A stretch of 64,000 bases of DNA from Neocallimastix lanati (nom. inval.) (Eukaryota > Neocallimastigomycota > Neocallimastigomycetes > Neocallimastigales > Neocallimastigaceae): assembly GCA_016946835.1 (NCBI GenBank), contig JACVTC010000120.1, positions 468,501 through 532,500 of the forward strand, given 5' to 3'. The notes beneath the pieces are model-generated. The model was given only the letters and a program-made list of their open reading frames with translations. It was not told the origin of the DNA and searched no databases. Position numbers and translations under genes: made by a program. Shown in pieces: positions 34,728 to 47,129 of the stretch. Every line of letters starts with the position of its first letter. Position 1 is the stretch's first letter.

Positions 34728-35276
34728 TCAATGATCATGCTGAGTTTTCAAAGCAATAATAATTTCATAAAAGGAGTCTTCTTTTTCAGATATTTTAAAA
34801 TTACTTGAAATCTTTAAATTTCCTATATTAACATCTAATTGAACTATTTCATATACACGTTCTTTAGTATCAGACATAGCTTGATGAACTTTACTTGCAA
34901 CTGAACCAACTATTTTATAATTTTTAATAGAATTATTTAAAAAGTTACAAGTGACTAAATTCACATTGCTACATCCATCAATAAGAACAGCTGCAGGAGC
35001 TCCATTAACAAAACCTTTAACAACAGCAATATCATGTTCTTGTACGTTTTTACTATTATTATCATGAGAAGGGTTATTCACAATTTCTAAATCTGTTAAA
35101 GTATTAGGAGAATCTGTTAGTCCTACTATAATTTCATCATCACCTTTAGATTTCCTAAAACTTTTAGTCACATCCGAATGTAAGGAACTACTTATATTAA
35201 ATAATTGAGCTAACATAATATGAGCTGAAGTATTCTTCAATTCCTCTAATATGTTGTATGACTTTACTCCATCCAT
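34728..35276 (-). pseudogene. G3 aspartic protease region
   Basis: Conceptual protein shows VVKGFVNGAPAAVLIDGCSNVNLVTCNFL. IDG[CA]S is the retropepsin active-site form found in gypsy proteins, and the later EDSFYEIIIALKTQHDH matches the protease back half of G2 near 23560. It would cut the gag-pol polyprotein. N-terminal low-complexity part is not assigned. Confidence 0.75.
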
Positions 35277-36565
35277 TAATTGAATTATTTGATTAACTAT
35301 AGGTGGTTTATTGTCTATTTTAATTTAATTATTTTTATTATTTTCATTAAAATTTAAAGAGTTTTTATTATATTGATTTGTTTCCTTACAGAAAAATTAT
35401 TTTCATTATCATTGTTAATAATTATATTATTTTTAATTGGAATATCATTATGAACATTGATATTATCTGTATTACTTCTTGAATGTGTTTTAAAACTTGG
35501 TTTGGCAAAATTTTGTAATGATTTATTTGTTTCCTATAGATTAGATTTATTAATTTTTATATAATTATTTTTATTATTCGAATTATTATCAGTTTTATTG
35601 TTTAAATTGTTAAATTCATTATAATTATTTGTATTATTAATAATTTTATTATTAGCAGTTCTTTTAGAATCTGATAATAATGTAGAATATTTTTCATCTC
35701 TACTACGTTTTGCAGCTGCAATTATATCGTGGTATCTATCATTCCAACTATTAACTACAAATATACTAGGATTATAATTTTGATTAAAGGAAGTTAGCCT
35801 TCTTCCCTTATCAAGTTTCTTTGTGAATATAAGGAATTAATGTAATTTTCATAATTTGGATCATTTTAGAACCTAGCAAAAGCAACGCAATTAGTAATTA
35901 GGGAATAGTGTAAAATTTGAATTATTATTATATTGATCCATGAAGGTATTATTAGAATTTAATCTACCAGATTGGAAAAAATTATTTCTTCTATTATAGT
36001 TACTGGTATTACCATAAGAACTCCACATTTCTTGGTTTCCTTATGTTTCATTTAATATATTTTCAATACTTCTCGGCTAAGTTACAGACAGTTTCGAGGT
36101 CAGAAGCTTAAGCCATGGAGACTCTTTCATAAATCTTACTACGAATTCTCAAGGTATTTTCATAATCAATTACTGAAACGGCGGATTGATCTGTAGAATC
36201 TATCTGATCATATAGATCTAAGAATCTTGTATTAAAGTCATAGATACTTTCATTTAGATTGATCATAATTTTCTTAATTTGTCGTAATTTGTCTTCTTTC
36301 ATATTTTCTCTCCAATATTTTTTTTTAATCAAGGTTACACATTCATCTAGTGTTAGAATACGACCCAACTTAATTCGCTTTGAGTGAGGGACCCTAACAA
36401 TATCATCCTCACAAGCTGTATAATATAACTAAATTTACCTTCATCACTAAATATGCGCTCTCTTCTAAACCAGTCAGTAATACGGAACTTCTCGATCTCC
36501 GCATCTTTATGAACACCTTCAATCCTTGGTAGAATTCTAGTATCAACATCATTATTATCCACTAG

Positions 36566-36897
36566 ATCTTAAACTTTAGTGGGAATATTGGAAATAAAGT
36601 TTAATATCATAAATAATGACTAATAATTTAGTATGTGTAACTTTGATTAGTATATTTATTTATATTAAATTATAAAATTATATTTGTATGTTATGTAAAT
36701 GTATGAGGTGCATACATGACATACATCAGAGATTTCATGTACAAACAAGTATAGTAAAATTAAGTTTTTAAGTAAAGTAAATGATTATAATCATAAATAA
36801 TATAATTAAAATTAATAAAAACTTTTAATAATAATAATAATTATATATAATTAATAAAGAAATCATACATTCCAAAAATAAACATAAATTCTTAATA
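36566..36897 (+). repeat. Orphan LTR of the element C copia family with its purine tract
   Basis: GATCTTAAACTTTAGTGGGAA precedes an LTR running 36586-36897 (TATTGGAAATAAAG ... CTTAATA, 312 bp), aligning with 7944-8250 in reverse complement, including the ATACATGACATACATCAGA / catgcgc patch. It is more diverged than the element C LTRs. No copia coding sequence is attached; its left side abuts the start of the G3 gag. Confidence 0.75.
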
Positions 36898-37205
36898 TTT
36901 TCAAATAAGGAAAATCAAAAATTATTTATATTAAAGTTCCAAATCTTAATAATAACATTTTAGGATAAGATTTAAGGGAAAAATCTAAAAAACTTAATGA
37001 CCAATTATTAATAAAATTGATTATATGTTAGTTGAATAAAAACAGATTTTTTCCAATCGGAAAACTTCAATTAACATTTATTTTATTTAAACAATATCAA
37101 TTTTAAATTACATTTTTAATATTTAATTAATTTTTGTCATAAATATCATATTAAGAATAATACTGAGAGAATACAAAGTATTTCCTTCTCTTTGTTTAAT
37201 TTTAT
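36898..37205 (-). repeat. Degraded L3-like relic
   Basis: Blocks such as CCAAATCTTAATAATAACATTTTAGGATAAGATT and AAAATCTAAAAAACTTAA parallel 15105-15170. No TATA or hairpin is visible here. Weak match. Confidence 0.35.
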
Positions 37206-37209
37206 ATAA

Positions 37210-40200
37210 ACACATGCTTCGCTTTTTATTCTATTTTTATCAATTCTTCATTGAGTTTATCATTCCATTCTTTACCAGCCTGTTTTAGGCCGTAAAGAGT
37301 TTTGTGAAGTTCCCAAAAAGATTTTCTGTAAGGTGGATGTATCTCTGGTGCTTTCATGTATATATATTCATTTAATGGTGCATTTAAATATGTTGAATTG
37401 ATGTCTTTTTGAATAATATTAGAATTTTTTTGCACTGAGATAACTGTAATGATTCGAATTGTGTCTTGTTTAAGTGTTGGTGCAAATGTTTCTTTGTAGT
37501 CGATACTGTACTGTTGAGTGTATCCTTTGGCAACTAACCTTGCTTTTCTTTTAATAACATTTCAGCTTGCATCCCTTTTATATTTAAATACCCAACGTGA
37601 TGATATAATGTTGGATCCTGATGGTACTGTTTTAACAATTTTATAAACATTAAGATTTTTCATTATTTCTAATTCTTTCTTGACTGCATTTAGCCATTTT
37701 ATTTTATCCTTAAATTTGAATATATCTTTGAAATTATTTGGTTCAATCAATGCATTTTCATTAGTTTTCATTTCTGATTCATCAATATTGTATATTTTTT
37801 TTCTTTTATTTGAATTAATTGTATAATTATTTAAATTCCTTTTTAGATTTTCATGATTTTGGTAGTTTGTATTTTTCTGCTTATTTGTGTTATATATTAT
37901 TGATGCTATTAATTTCTTGTTGGTTTTCTGTTGATATTTTATTGTTATCATTTTTAGTTGTAATTTAATATTTCATTATTAATATTGATTGAATTATTAT
38001 TGAAATTGTAATCATTTGAACTTAATGATTTTTGATTGAAAGTATTGTTGTTGCTATTATTGATTGTATTATTGTCAGTAGTATTGTTACTATTTTTATT
38101 ATTATTATTTTGATTACTATTATTAATAATAATATTTTCGTTATTATTTTGATAATTGGAATAATATTTATGACTAATTCTATTTGTTTTGGAAGATTTA
38201 TTTTTGGAATGATTCTTAATTTTTTTAGTCTGGTTAGTATTTATTGTAACATTTCTTTCATTAATAATGCCAGTTATTTTATTATTATAATAATTAATTT
38301 CATTACTGTATCTAAATCGATTTAGACAACTTTTCTCCCTGAATTTGTTATTAGAATGAATACGATTTAAAAAGGAATTTCCTGGTTCGTTTTCCATAAA
38401 TTCTACAGTGCGAGATTAAATGATTTTATTATTGATAACATCTTGAATTTTGTAAATGGAAGGATGATCTCAATATCCAAGAAAAATACTAGGATGTGAA
38501 TTATTGTCAAATTTTGATCTTAGTTCCTTTGGCACAAAGAAATAGACTCTACATCCGAATACTCTGAATATATTGTAATCCACAGGCTTATTATAAAATA
38601 CTTCAAATGGAATTTTGTTTTGAATGCCTTGGTTGGGAAGTCGATTATGAATATAGTTTGCAGTATCCACAGCAAACTCCAAAAAATCATGCTGAGTTTA
38701 GCGTCGTTAAGAAGTGATTTTGAAGAATCAGTAAGTATACCATTAAATCTTTCAGACCTTCCATTTTGAGAAGAGTTATAAGGTACTGAAAACTGGTGAT
38801 TGATTCCATTTTCTTCACAGAAAAGTTGAAATTTACTATTTTGGAATTCCTTCCAATTATCTGATCGAATTGCTTTGATATTTATATTTAATGAATTATA
38901 AATTTTATTATACCAAATAATAAATTTTTTAAAGAAATCATTTTTATTTTTGGTGAAGATATCAAGAGTAGTTATCTAAAATTGTAAGAAATATTTATTG
39001 TTAGTTATTGAAGGAGTGACAGGTCCCACAAGATCTAAATGTATTAATTCTAAAATTTGTTTAGTTTTATTGATAGATGGATTAAATGACTTATTTTTTA
39101 ATTTAGAATTAATATATACTGGACATTTTAATTTAAGGATGATATTACTTAACTTATTTTTGATTTTAGAAATATCATAATAACCTAGGTGTCTATGCCA
39201 AAGGTCTATTACTTGTTGATTATTTGATTGTGTATAATTGATTTCGTTATTTTTTGTTAAATTTAAAATTGTTTGGTGTTCGGAAGTGAAAATTTGATAT
39301 GTATTTTTATCATTAGATAAAGATTTATAAATTCTATTTCCATTATTATCGTAAATTAATGCTTGTGGAGAATTGTCATAATTATTGAATATTACTTTAT
39401 AATTTTGAGATATTAATTGATTGATTAAAATTAAGTTTCTCTTAATATATCTTGAATTATAAACATTTTTTAAAATAAATTTATTATTGTTAGTGAATCC
39501 TACAAAATCGAAACTCAAATAATACTTCTTTTCCATTCGCTAGTAAAATTTTTGTTTTACGTTTTTTAATGTTAGTAAGAAATCTGATGTCATTGATAGT
39601 GCTGATTGATGCACCTGAATTATTATATATATTGCTATTTTCGTTATTTTTATTATTTATTGTTTCTAAACAATTAATTTCGATTGCATTATCAGAGTTA
39701 TAATCTTTAGAAAAATCTTCTAAGTAATTGTCTTTATAGTTGTTGCAATTACTTATCGAGTATAAATGCTTGTTATTAGTTTTATCTTTATTATATTTTT
39801 TGTTCAATTTTCTTTGAATTTTCATTATTTTATTTTCATTGCTTTGTTTCAAGAGCTTATTTCTTTTATATTTGTAACATTCCTTTTTGTAGTGGCCGTA
39901 TTTTCCACATAGGAAACATTTTCCGTTTTTTCTTCGTCTTATTTTTAAATACTTATTATTTTGTTTATTTTTGTTTTCAATTTGTAAATAAAAATAATTT
40001 TTGCGTTTTCTTCTTGAAGTTTTCTTTACTTGATGTTTGAGAAAAGAATGTTTGGTATTATTCTTTTTACGTAGTTGCAACATTTTATCCCTTCATTATT
40101 GAATTGGAAAACATTAATCCACCGTAGATTTTCAGGTAAAGCTCTATTCAGAATTCCTACTTTTACTTTATCACTCATATTTGTATCGACAATTTCCAAT

Positions 40201-40560
40201 TCATCGATCATATTTTGGAGTATTGCAAGGCAAATATGTATATCACAGTCTGTGGTAAATTTTAATCTGTTTAATTTATTTCGTAATATCATTTTTTGAT
40301 GTTCTTCTCCTAAAGTGAAGGAATCTTGAAAAAAGTTCCACATTTCGAAGGCGATCTTACTATGGCTTTTATTATTTCTTTTGTTTTCTTTCCCAAACTA
40401 TTATTAATTAACCATTTAACCATTATGTCATTCTTGATATTTGCTTGGGTTGTCCCAATATCGTAAACAAGAGAATTATTAAATTTATCTTTAATGTACG
40501 TAAAAATAAATTGTAATTCATTTTTGATTGGTTCTATTTTCAGTAACAATTAATTATTAA
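37210..40560 (-). mobile_element. Ty1/copia fossil E (gag to RT)
   Basis: On the minus strand: gag (40026-40549, FGTTQANIKNDIMVKWLI-like, FTLGEEHQKMILRNKLNRLKF), a CCHC knuckle CFLCGKYGHYKKEC near 39880-39920, protease start (NNSGASISTINDIRFLTNIKK), GAG-pre-integrase (LWHRHLGYYDISKIKNKL), integrase (LIHLDLVGPVTPSITNNKYFL; AVDTANYIHNRLPNQGIQNK; FGCRVYFFVPKEL), an Asn-rich linker (37954-38397) and RT (SSRWVFKYKRD; INSTYLNAPLNEYIYMKAPE; LYGLKQAGKEWNDKLNEEL). It is closely related to fossils A and B. RNase H and a 3' LTR are not found. Broken, with several breaks. Confidence 0.9.
37954..38397 (-). pseudogene. Asn-rich linker of copia fossil E
   Basis: A 147-codon stretch after the integrase end, dominated by Asn with Ser, Ile and Lys, including NNTTDNNTINNSNNNTFNQK. 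Equivalent linkers sit between integrase and RT in fossil B (58300-58800) and element C (about 9900-11241). No fold is expected; likely a disordered spacer or a cleavage region, which is inference. Confidence 0.7.
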
Positions 40561-40989
40561 TCTACTTATATAGATTTTCAATGATTAGTATTTATAAAAT
40601 TTAATAAAAATTTAATTTAAAAATATTAATATACATTTTTTTTAATATTGCGGGAGAATTTAGTATAATTTTTATTATTACTAAACATATTATTTTGTTT
40701 CTTTTATTAAATAATATGAATGTGATCACGTTACTATTGTTTTTTAATAATAAATTATTTTTATTAATATTTATTGCAAAGTATTGTATAAATTTATATT
40801 ACTAATAATAATATAAAGAGATCAATTTATTTATACTAAGCTCATCTAAAAAAAAGTTTTTTTTATTATTGTGAAAATGATTATAATATTGGTTATTCAT
40901 ATTTAATATATTATTGTCATTTCGTTTTAATTAAAATCTTTATTTTAATTATTTATTATATAATTGAATTTTTTTTATTATATTATTCC
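40561..40989. other. AT-rich spacer
   Basis: No gene is seen. It lies upstream of the fossil E gag and no clear LTR was recognised in it. Confidence 0.4.
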
Positions 40990-41147
40990 CAGCTTATAGA
41001 GAATAGCTGACATTTTATGTTCTTTTATTCTCAGCTTATATAGTATAACTGGCATATTATGTTCTTTATTTTCAGCTTGTGTCCAATAGCTGACCTTGTG
41101 TTTCATTCTCAGCTTATATCTAATAGCTGACATTTTATTTATTTTCA
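40990..41147. repeat. Four direct repeats of 37-42 bp, each able to form a hairpin
   Basis: Units start at about 40990, 41032, 41073 and 41110. Each has CAGCTT, a loop of about 10 bases and an AGCTG partner (CAGCTTATAGAGAATAGCTG in unit 1; unit 2 has AACTGG instead), followed by an ACATTTTATGTTCTTT-type spacer. Stem of 5-6 bp per unit. Spacing 42, 41 and 37. No coding frame. Stands out sharply from its A/T-rich surroundings. Confidence 0.75.
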
Positions 41148-43320
41148 ATTTTAATTATATTGAAATTGCACTTCTTTATATAATTATTTTAAATATTAAA
41201 GATTATATTTTATTTTTTGTTCTATAGTTTATAAATACATATATATATAATTAAATAATTAATATTTAATACTAAATAAATAAATTTCAAATTTATTTAA
41301 TGTTGAAATTTTTTTTTAAATTTTAAAGAAATACTTAGCTTTCATATGGATTAATTGGTTGAGACTGAGACTCTTAATTTGTCAAAAATATCGTATTAAG
41401 AAACACTTAAACAAACTATGATAAACACAATAGTAATTATATATGGATCAATAGTTCTTCTAAGAAAAGTATTTTATTTTAACATATTTATAACAGTATA
41501 AAATTTTATTTTTAAATTTTTATTTTTTAAGTACAAGATATATTTTATAAATAATAATTTCATGATTTTTTTATACTTTTCATTTTAAATATTAATATAA
41601 GTAATTGGTAATTATTTATATTAAAAATAGATTAATTAAATTAATTATTATTTTGACAATTTTAAACATTAAATATTCTATATTCATTTGATTTGTAATA
41701 TTTATATTTTTTTAATATAATTTTTAATTTTTATATTTAGTTTTAAATTTCAATTCTTTAATTTATGATAAGTTTTTAAAATTATATTAATTTAACATTT
41801 ATTTATATTAAATCTAAAATTTGTTTATCAAATGAATTTTAACAAATATAAAAAGTATTAATGTTTAATTATTTTAATATTATTATATTATACAATGCTA
41901 AAGAATAATAATTTTTACGATATTAATTATGTATTATATATAATAATATTATATTAAAAATATTTTATAATAATTTTAACAATTTTTTTTAAATAATTAT
42001 AATTTTATTTAATAAAGATTAATAATAATTTTTTATTTGATAAAAATTAATTACTATTTTTTACAGTTGATTATTTATTACTATTATTCTTAATTTACAA
42101 AATTAGATTTTGTATAAGTGAATAAAAGTATAAATACGAAATAAAATAAGATTAAAAATTTAAATAAAAATATTTTATTAGAAACCCTAAAATTCTTTTA
42201 TAAGAAACTTTGATTTAATTTTAAAATTTATAATTTTATTTATTTAATTATTAATTTTTATATAAATTAATAAAGAAAATTGATTATTAAAACTGATAAA
42301 CTAAATAATAAAACATTTATTATTTAAATTAATTTATAGAATTAAATAATAAAAAATTTGATTATTAAAACTAATACTAATTTATCTAAAATTTTAGTAA
42401 TGAAAAAACTAATAAACTATTATTTATTATTTATTACATATACTAAATTATCTAATATTTTAATAATTAAGTATAATTTTAAGAAATATTCACAAGTTTT
42501 TATATTATTATTTAAACTATTTACACTAAACAATAAAATAAATAAAAGAATTAATTGTGATAAACATTTACAAATATTAAAAAAATGAAGTTATTTTAAA
42601 AATAATTAAAATTGAAGTTAAGTTATAAAATAAATAAATATTATTATAAAAAATTTAAAGTAATTTTAAAACTATGTAATTATAAGATTTTAGATTTTTA
42701 TTTGTTTATAAATATTGTTTATAAAAGTTTATATAAAAAATTATTTATTAATTGTTTACAAGTTTATTATTTTATTTATTTAAATTTTATTAATATAAAA
42801 AATATTAATTATTAATTTATTTTAGTTTTTAATTAAAATAGCTAATGATTAATTAGATTATTATTATTTTTAATTTAATTTAATTTTATATAATTAAATT
42901 TTTAGAATGGATTTCTGTTTTAAAAGAATTAATTTATTGGATTAAGTTAAATAAGAATTTGCTATTTATTAATCATTTTGAATTTATAATTTCATTGTTT
43001 ATCATTGTAGATATAAAGAATTAATTAAAAATATATAAATATATTAATAATTAATTCTTTCTATAATTAATAATAAGTATATTATTAATTGAGAAAAAAA
43101 TAAAAAATAAAAATGAAAGTGAAAATTTATTTAAATTTATTTGAGTCTATTATTAAATTATAATAAGCAACACCAAAAATTAATATTGAATGTGTTAAAA
43201 ATTTGTTTTGTTATAAAACTATTTTATTAAAAGTATTTTTAAAATATCTTGTGGTAATTATTATAATTTCTTATAATAATAATTCTTGATTATTTTTACA
43301 AGAAAAAGATATTATTTTAT
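41148..43320. other. AT desert
   Basis: Very A/T-rich with no recognisable gene. Minus strand 41345-41390 (AATTAAGAGTCTCAGTCTCAACC) resembles the copia leader at 12680, so a degraded copia LTR may lie just to its right. Reading frames at 42358-42588 and 42612-42815 are rich in Ile, Leu, Lys, Tyr and Asn as expected from base composition and match nothing I recognise. Confidence 0.45.
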
Positions 43321-43324
43321 GAAT

Positions 43325-43460
43325 GAGCTATCTAAAAAGCTTTCCTATAGCTGTTTGAAGTTTTGGAAGTGAGAGAGAGAATGAACTACCTCTTGGAATT
43401 ACTGAAAATCTACATTTACATCAAGTATTTCATATTTCCCGACTAGAGATTTAAACAAAA
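43325..43460 (+). pseudogene. Possible gypsy integrase C-terminal relic
   Basis: A less A/T-rich patch encodes ELPLGITENLHLHQVFHISRLEI, which resembles the LP...LKIHPVFHVSLLEPY stretch at the end of chromovirus-type gypsy integrases. Only about 40 residues; nothing else of the element is seen nearby. Could be chance, but the HxVFHxSxLE pattern is distinctive. Confidence 0.45.
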
Positions 43461-46000
43461 AAAAAAAAAGAAATCCTGAACTAGAGGATGCATAATTATT
43501 ACTTTAAAAAATTTATTTAAATCAAAATAAATTGTATTGATAAATTTATTAATGTTTTTATTATTTTTGGAAGTAAATTTAATATAACTTTTATATTATT
43601 GTTTTTTTTGTTGATGTTCTTTTTTCTTATTAAAGTCGGTTATTAACGTTTTTCTGATTAATTATTATAATTGATTTTATTTAATAACACAATGATCAAA
43701 ATCTTTCCAGCTTTTTCTTCTAATTTTTTTCTGAAAAGAATTTTAATTAAGAATCGAAAAGCATTTATTTTTTAAAAAAATATAAAATAGTTATTGATTT
43801 TCTTCTTTAAAAATTCAAAAGCTATTATTAAAATAAGAAATAAAATATATAAAACATTTTAGTAAATATAAAATAAATATTTTTTAAATAAAATTTAATA
43901 ATAAAAATTGAAATATTTCAATAATAAAACCATTTTATACACTTTTATAATATAAGTTTTATTATTCTTTTTTCATATTTTCAGCTCAAAAGTTTAAGAG
44001 ATTTTTTTATAATAAACTCTATTTTATAGATAAGTATTAAATTCTTATTTTTATTGTTGTTTTATTTAATATTAATAGTTTTATTTATATTAATTAGAGA
44101 TAATAATTTCTATAAACAATAGAAATTATTATATTAAATTGCTCCTGTATAAAGGAAAAATAAGTAATTTTTTAAATGACACAATAATTTAATAATAAAA
44201 AGAAATAACTATAATAAATATGTTTTATAAAGAACTTTTTATTAGTTATATAAGAAAAAGAATTACATTTAAAAATAATATAATATAAATAATAATTAAA
44301 CTATATATAAATTATTTATCATAAAAAATTTTTTCAATGCATCAAATTCTAATTGACTCCTAATTCATACTTTATTATTCATTATTTATTAATCACATCT
44401 CTTTTGTTATTGATTTTACACCTATTTATTCTTTTTTTAAAAGCTAAATCGGTGAGTTTTCAAAAATATTTTAAAATTTAATAAAATATTTAAACAGAAT
44501 TGAAATTAATAATATAATTTTAATTGTTATTTTAATAAATAATTCATATTAATATATTTTAAAATATTATTTATAAATATAACTAATATTAAAAGAAATC
44601 TATCTCCTCATTTTATACAGAAATATTAGTAATAGAAATTGTGGTAAAATAGGAATACAAATATTTTAGATTATTTGAATTATAATTTAAATTGTTAATA
44701 TAAATTTAATATTATTAATCTTATTGCATAATATTGTTTTATTAATACTTATTAATAATTATGGACGTAATAATTTTTAGAATATAGGAAAGTTTTATAA
44801 ATATAAGAAAACAATAAATTTATTTTATGTGTTAAGTTGGATTAGATATACTTAAATAATAATTTTTGTTCATTTCTTATAAAAATATTAGAAATATTAT
44901 TAATGATATTGGTGTTAGTAACTATTGCCAAGAATCAACCTATTTAGGATTCGATTTGAACATATTGTTATTATTTTATGATTTTATTTTTAAATATTTA
45001 GATTTCTTATACTTCAAGATATTACTAGAATTTCCTAATAATTTTTATATTTAATTGAATAAGTTGTACTTTATTCTATTTCTATTTCTTGTTTTTTTTA
45101 TTTCTACTAAAAAATTCGAATTTAAGAACTTTTTAGAAAATTTTATTCTTTATGTTTGGTAATTTTAACTTTTCCAAAAAAATATAAATATGAGTAATAT
45201 TTTAATAATATAAATATACTTTTTTCTTTGTGTTTTATTTTTAATTTTTATTCAATAATAAAACTTAATTTTTATTAAAACCTTTTATTAAATCTTAATA
45301 CTCTGTCAACCCATTCGATTTATAGTATTATAATAAATAAATAAATAAATTAAAAATAATAAATATAATAATGAAAAGAACAAATTATAACTTTTTTATA
45401 TTTATTATTATTTATAATTATTATTAATATAGTTGAAACTATATTAAGCTAATTTAGAAAAACGCCAGCGAAACTCCTAATTATACTCCCTCCAATATTA
45501 ACAATAAAATACAATTAGAAATAATTTTCCACAAGGAAATCGACTACTCACATTTTAAAGTTTTTGATGTAGAATTTTTCTTTTATTACCCAGAATTTTT
45601 TCTCTTCAAATTTAACAATGCATTGTCATGCATATTCTTAAGTTAGTATCCTTATTATTCTATTTATAAATTTTTAAATTTATCTATTAACAAATTTAAA
45701 TCTTAATAAACCTTAAAATTCTTTAAAGACTATCCCGATATTTCAAAGTTTCTTCATTTATTCCCAAAGAATTTTCAAAATTTATCCAAAATTCAGAAAT
45801 CTGAAAGGGCAATATTCTTAGCAACAATAATTCAAACGCATTCTATAATTCAAATTAATTTCTTTTATTTCAGGGAAAGAACTTTAATATTAATTACCAA
45901 ACTTAACTAAATACTTTATATATAAGACAGTAATAATAATATTAATACCAACAATTACAACAATCTATTGGTTGTAAACACAAATAATAATAACAAAAAT
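43461..46000. other. AT desert with possible L3 relic
   Basis: No gene is recognised. About 43620-43830 weakly resembles L3 in forward orientation (TTTTTCTTCTAAT block, AAGCATTTATTTTT, TTCAAAAGCTATTATTA). A 62-codon frame at 44866-45054 is composition-driven and unassigned. About 45440-45900 is slightly less A/T-rich, unidentified. Confidence 0.4.
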
Positions 46001-46035
46001 TTAGTCAACAATAAGCCTAATATAAAGCAAACACA

Positions 46036-46815
46036 TTGACTCACAAAATGTGGAACAATAATAAATTGAACAAAATATTATTGATGCTAAAATTCAGAAG
46101 ATTACTTAGTGAACTTGGCGTTAATGTAAGAGAATACAATTATAAGAATATTTCATGTACACTACTTTTAATGGGAAAGAATTTGGAAGAAAACAGAGTT
46201 AAAAATCAAATTAAATCTCTTTTCAATATAAATGATCTTGAAAACATTTATTTCGTAATTGAAACAAAATTCGGTAAACACATCAATGAATATATAATAC
46301 ATCAAAATAATATGTAAAGGGATTCTTGAACAAATTCTATTTAAATATTAGATAATTTCTCCGACTATAAGGAACCTTAAACCTATAAAAGATACAGACT
46401 TAAAGAAAAAAGGGTTTGATGAAACGGAATACCCAAATACAGTTGGATATTTACTATACATAGCCATATGCAAGAAGTCTGATATTTTGCTTTAAACAAA
46501 GCTGTAAGGAAAAAAAACATAGGAAGATTGGGAAAACGTTAAAAGGATACTCAAATACCTGAAATGAATACAAAATTATGGTTTAAAATTCTCAAACGAA
46601 GGTATATTAAAGGTCTATGTGGATGCTGATTATACAGTGAACATTGAAACGAGAAGGGCCACTTTTGGTTATTTGATGATAATTGTTCAACTAGCTGGTA
46701 CTCCAGATTACAAAAAATGTGTAGTAAACTCAACTGCATAAAGGGAGTATTATAGCATAAGGTGACAACTATCCTATATAATAAATCCAACTATAATAAA
46801 ATTTGATTTGAGGGG
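46036..46815 (+). pseudogene. Copia RT/RNase H relic
   Basis: Conceptual pieces match the copia RT back half and RNase H: LKFRRLLSE, FNINDLENIYFVIETKFGK, YIIHQNN, then VGYLLYIAICKKSDIL, EDWENVKRILKYLK, LKVYVDADYT and RRATFGYLMI. A purine tract GAGGGGGAGAA is at 46811-46821, where the 3' purine tract belongs. More diverged from A, B, C and E than they are from each other. Broken and old. Confidence 0.75.
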
Positions 46816-46821
46816 GAGAAT

Positions 46822-47129
46822 TAAATATGAAATCACACAAATATTATAAGCATTTATATATACATAATCAATAGAAATAAATATTGATTTTTATAAATAC
46901 GAGATATACTATTATAAAATTTTTTCTCTGAATAAGAAATAAATCTAAAAACTATATAATTATAATTTTATTATATTTTCTTAGTCTAGTGTCTATTTTG
47001 TGTTTTCTTAAAATAATTAAAATTAATTAAAAATAATTAGAAACAATTAAAAATAATTAAAAAAATACAATTTCTTTCTTTTGAAATTATCTTCATATAA
47101 TGACTCAAGTTCAGATACGTGAATGATTG
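46822..47129. other. AT-rich spacer, possible degraded LTR
   Basis: Directly downstream of a copia purine tract, so an LTR is expected here (ATGAAATCACACAAATATTATAAG...), but no partner copy was found. AATTAAAAATAATTA repeats lie at 47020-47070. Confidence 0.35.

Larger units (their letters stand above)
32650..36565 (-). mobile_element. Ty3/gypsy fossil G3
   Basis: From high to low coordinates on the minus strand: gag (36108-36562, RITDWFRRERIFSDEGKFSYI, YDFNTRFLDLYDQID), an Asn-rich zone (35300-35900), a retropepsin (34728-35276, VNGAPAAVLIDGCSNVNLV), RT (33409-34433: SPWSSPIVLVQ, FSTIDLISGYHQNPT, VIPFGLTNTSATFQREMN, IYLDDIIVYSS), RNase H (IIRSDTSFNGIGSVLLQ; TDHLPLVS-like near 33320) and an integrase end (32657-33051: VYHPSSNKLVENRNREID, SSFELLYRREDL). 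The order is that of Ty3/gypsy. Nearly all domains are traceable but the copy is broken with many breaks. No flanking LTR pair was recognised. Confidence 0.88.

Noticed and set aside
40990-41147. CRISPR array
   Set aside because: Only four units, variable repeats, no unique spacers, no cas genes and a eukaryotic retroelement context.
42358-42815. Two adjacent small plus-strand frames (76 and 67 codons)
   Set aside because: Amino-acid content follows A/T bias, no recognisable motif and no supporting context.
44866-45054. 62-codon plus-strand frame
   Set aside because: Composition-driven, no motif and no neighbours; not supported as a gene.
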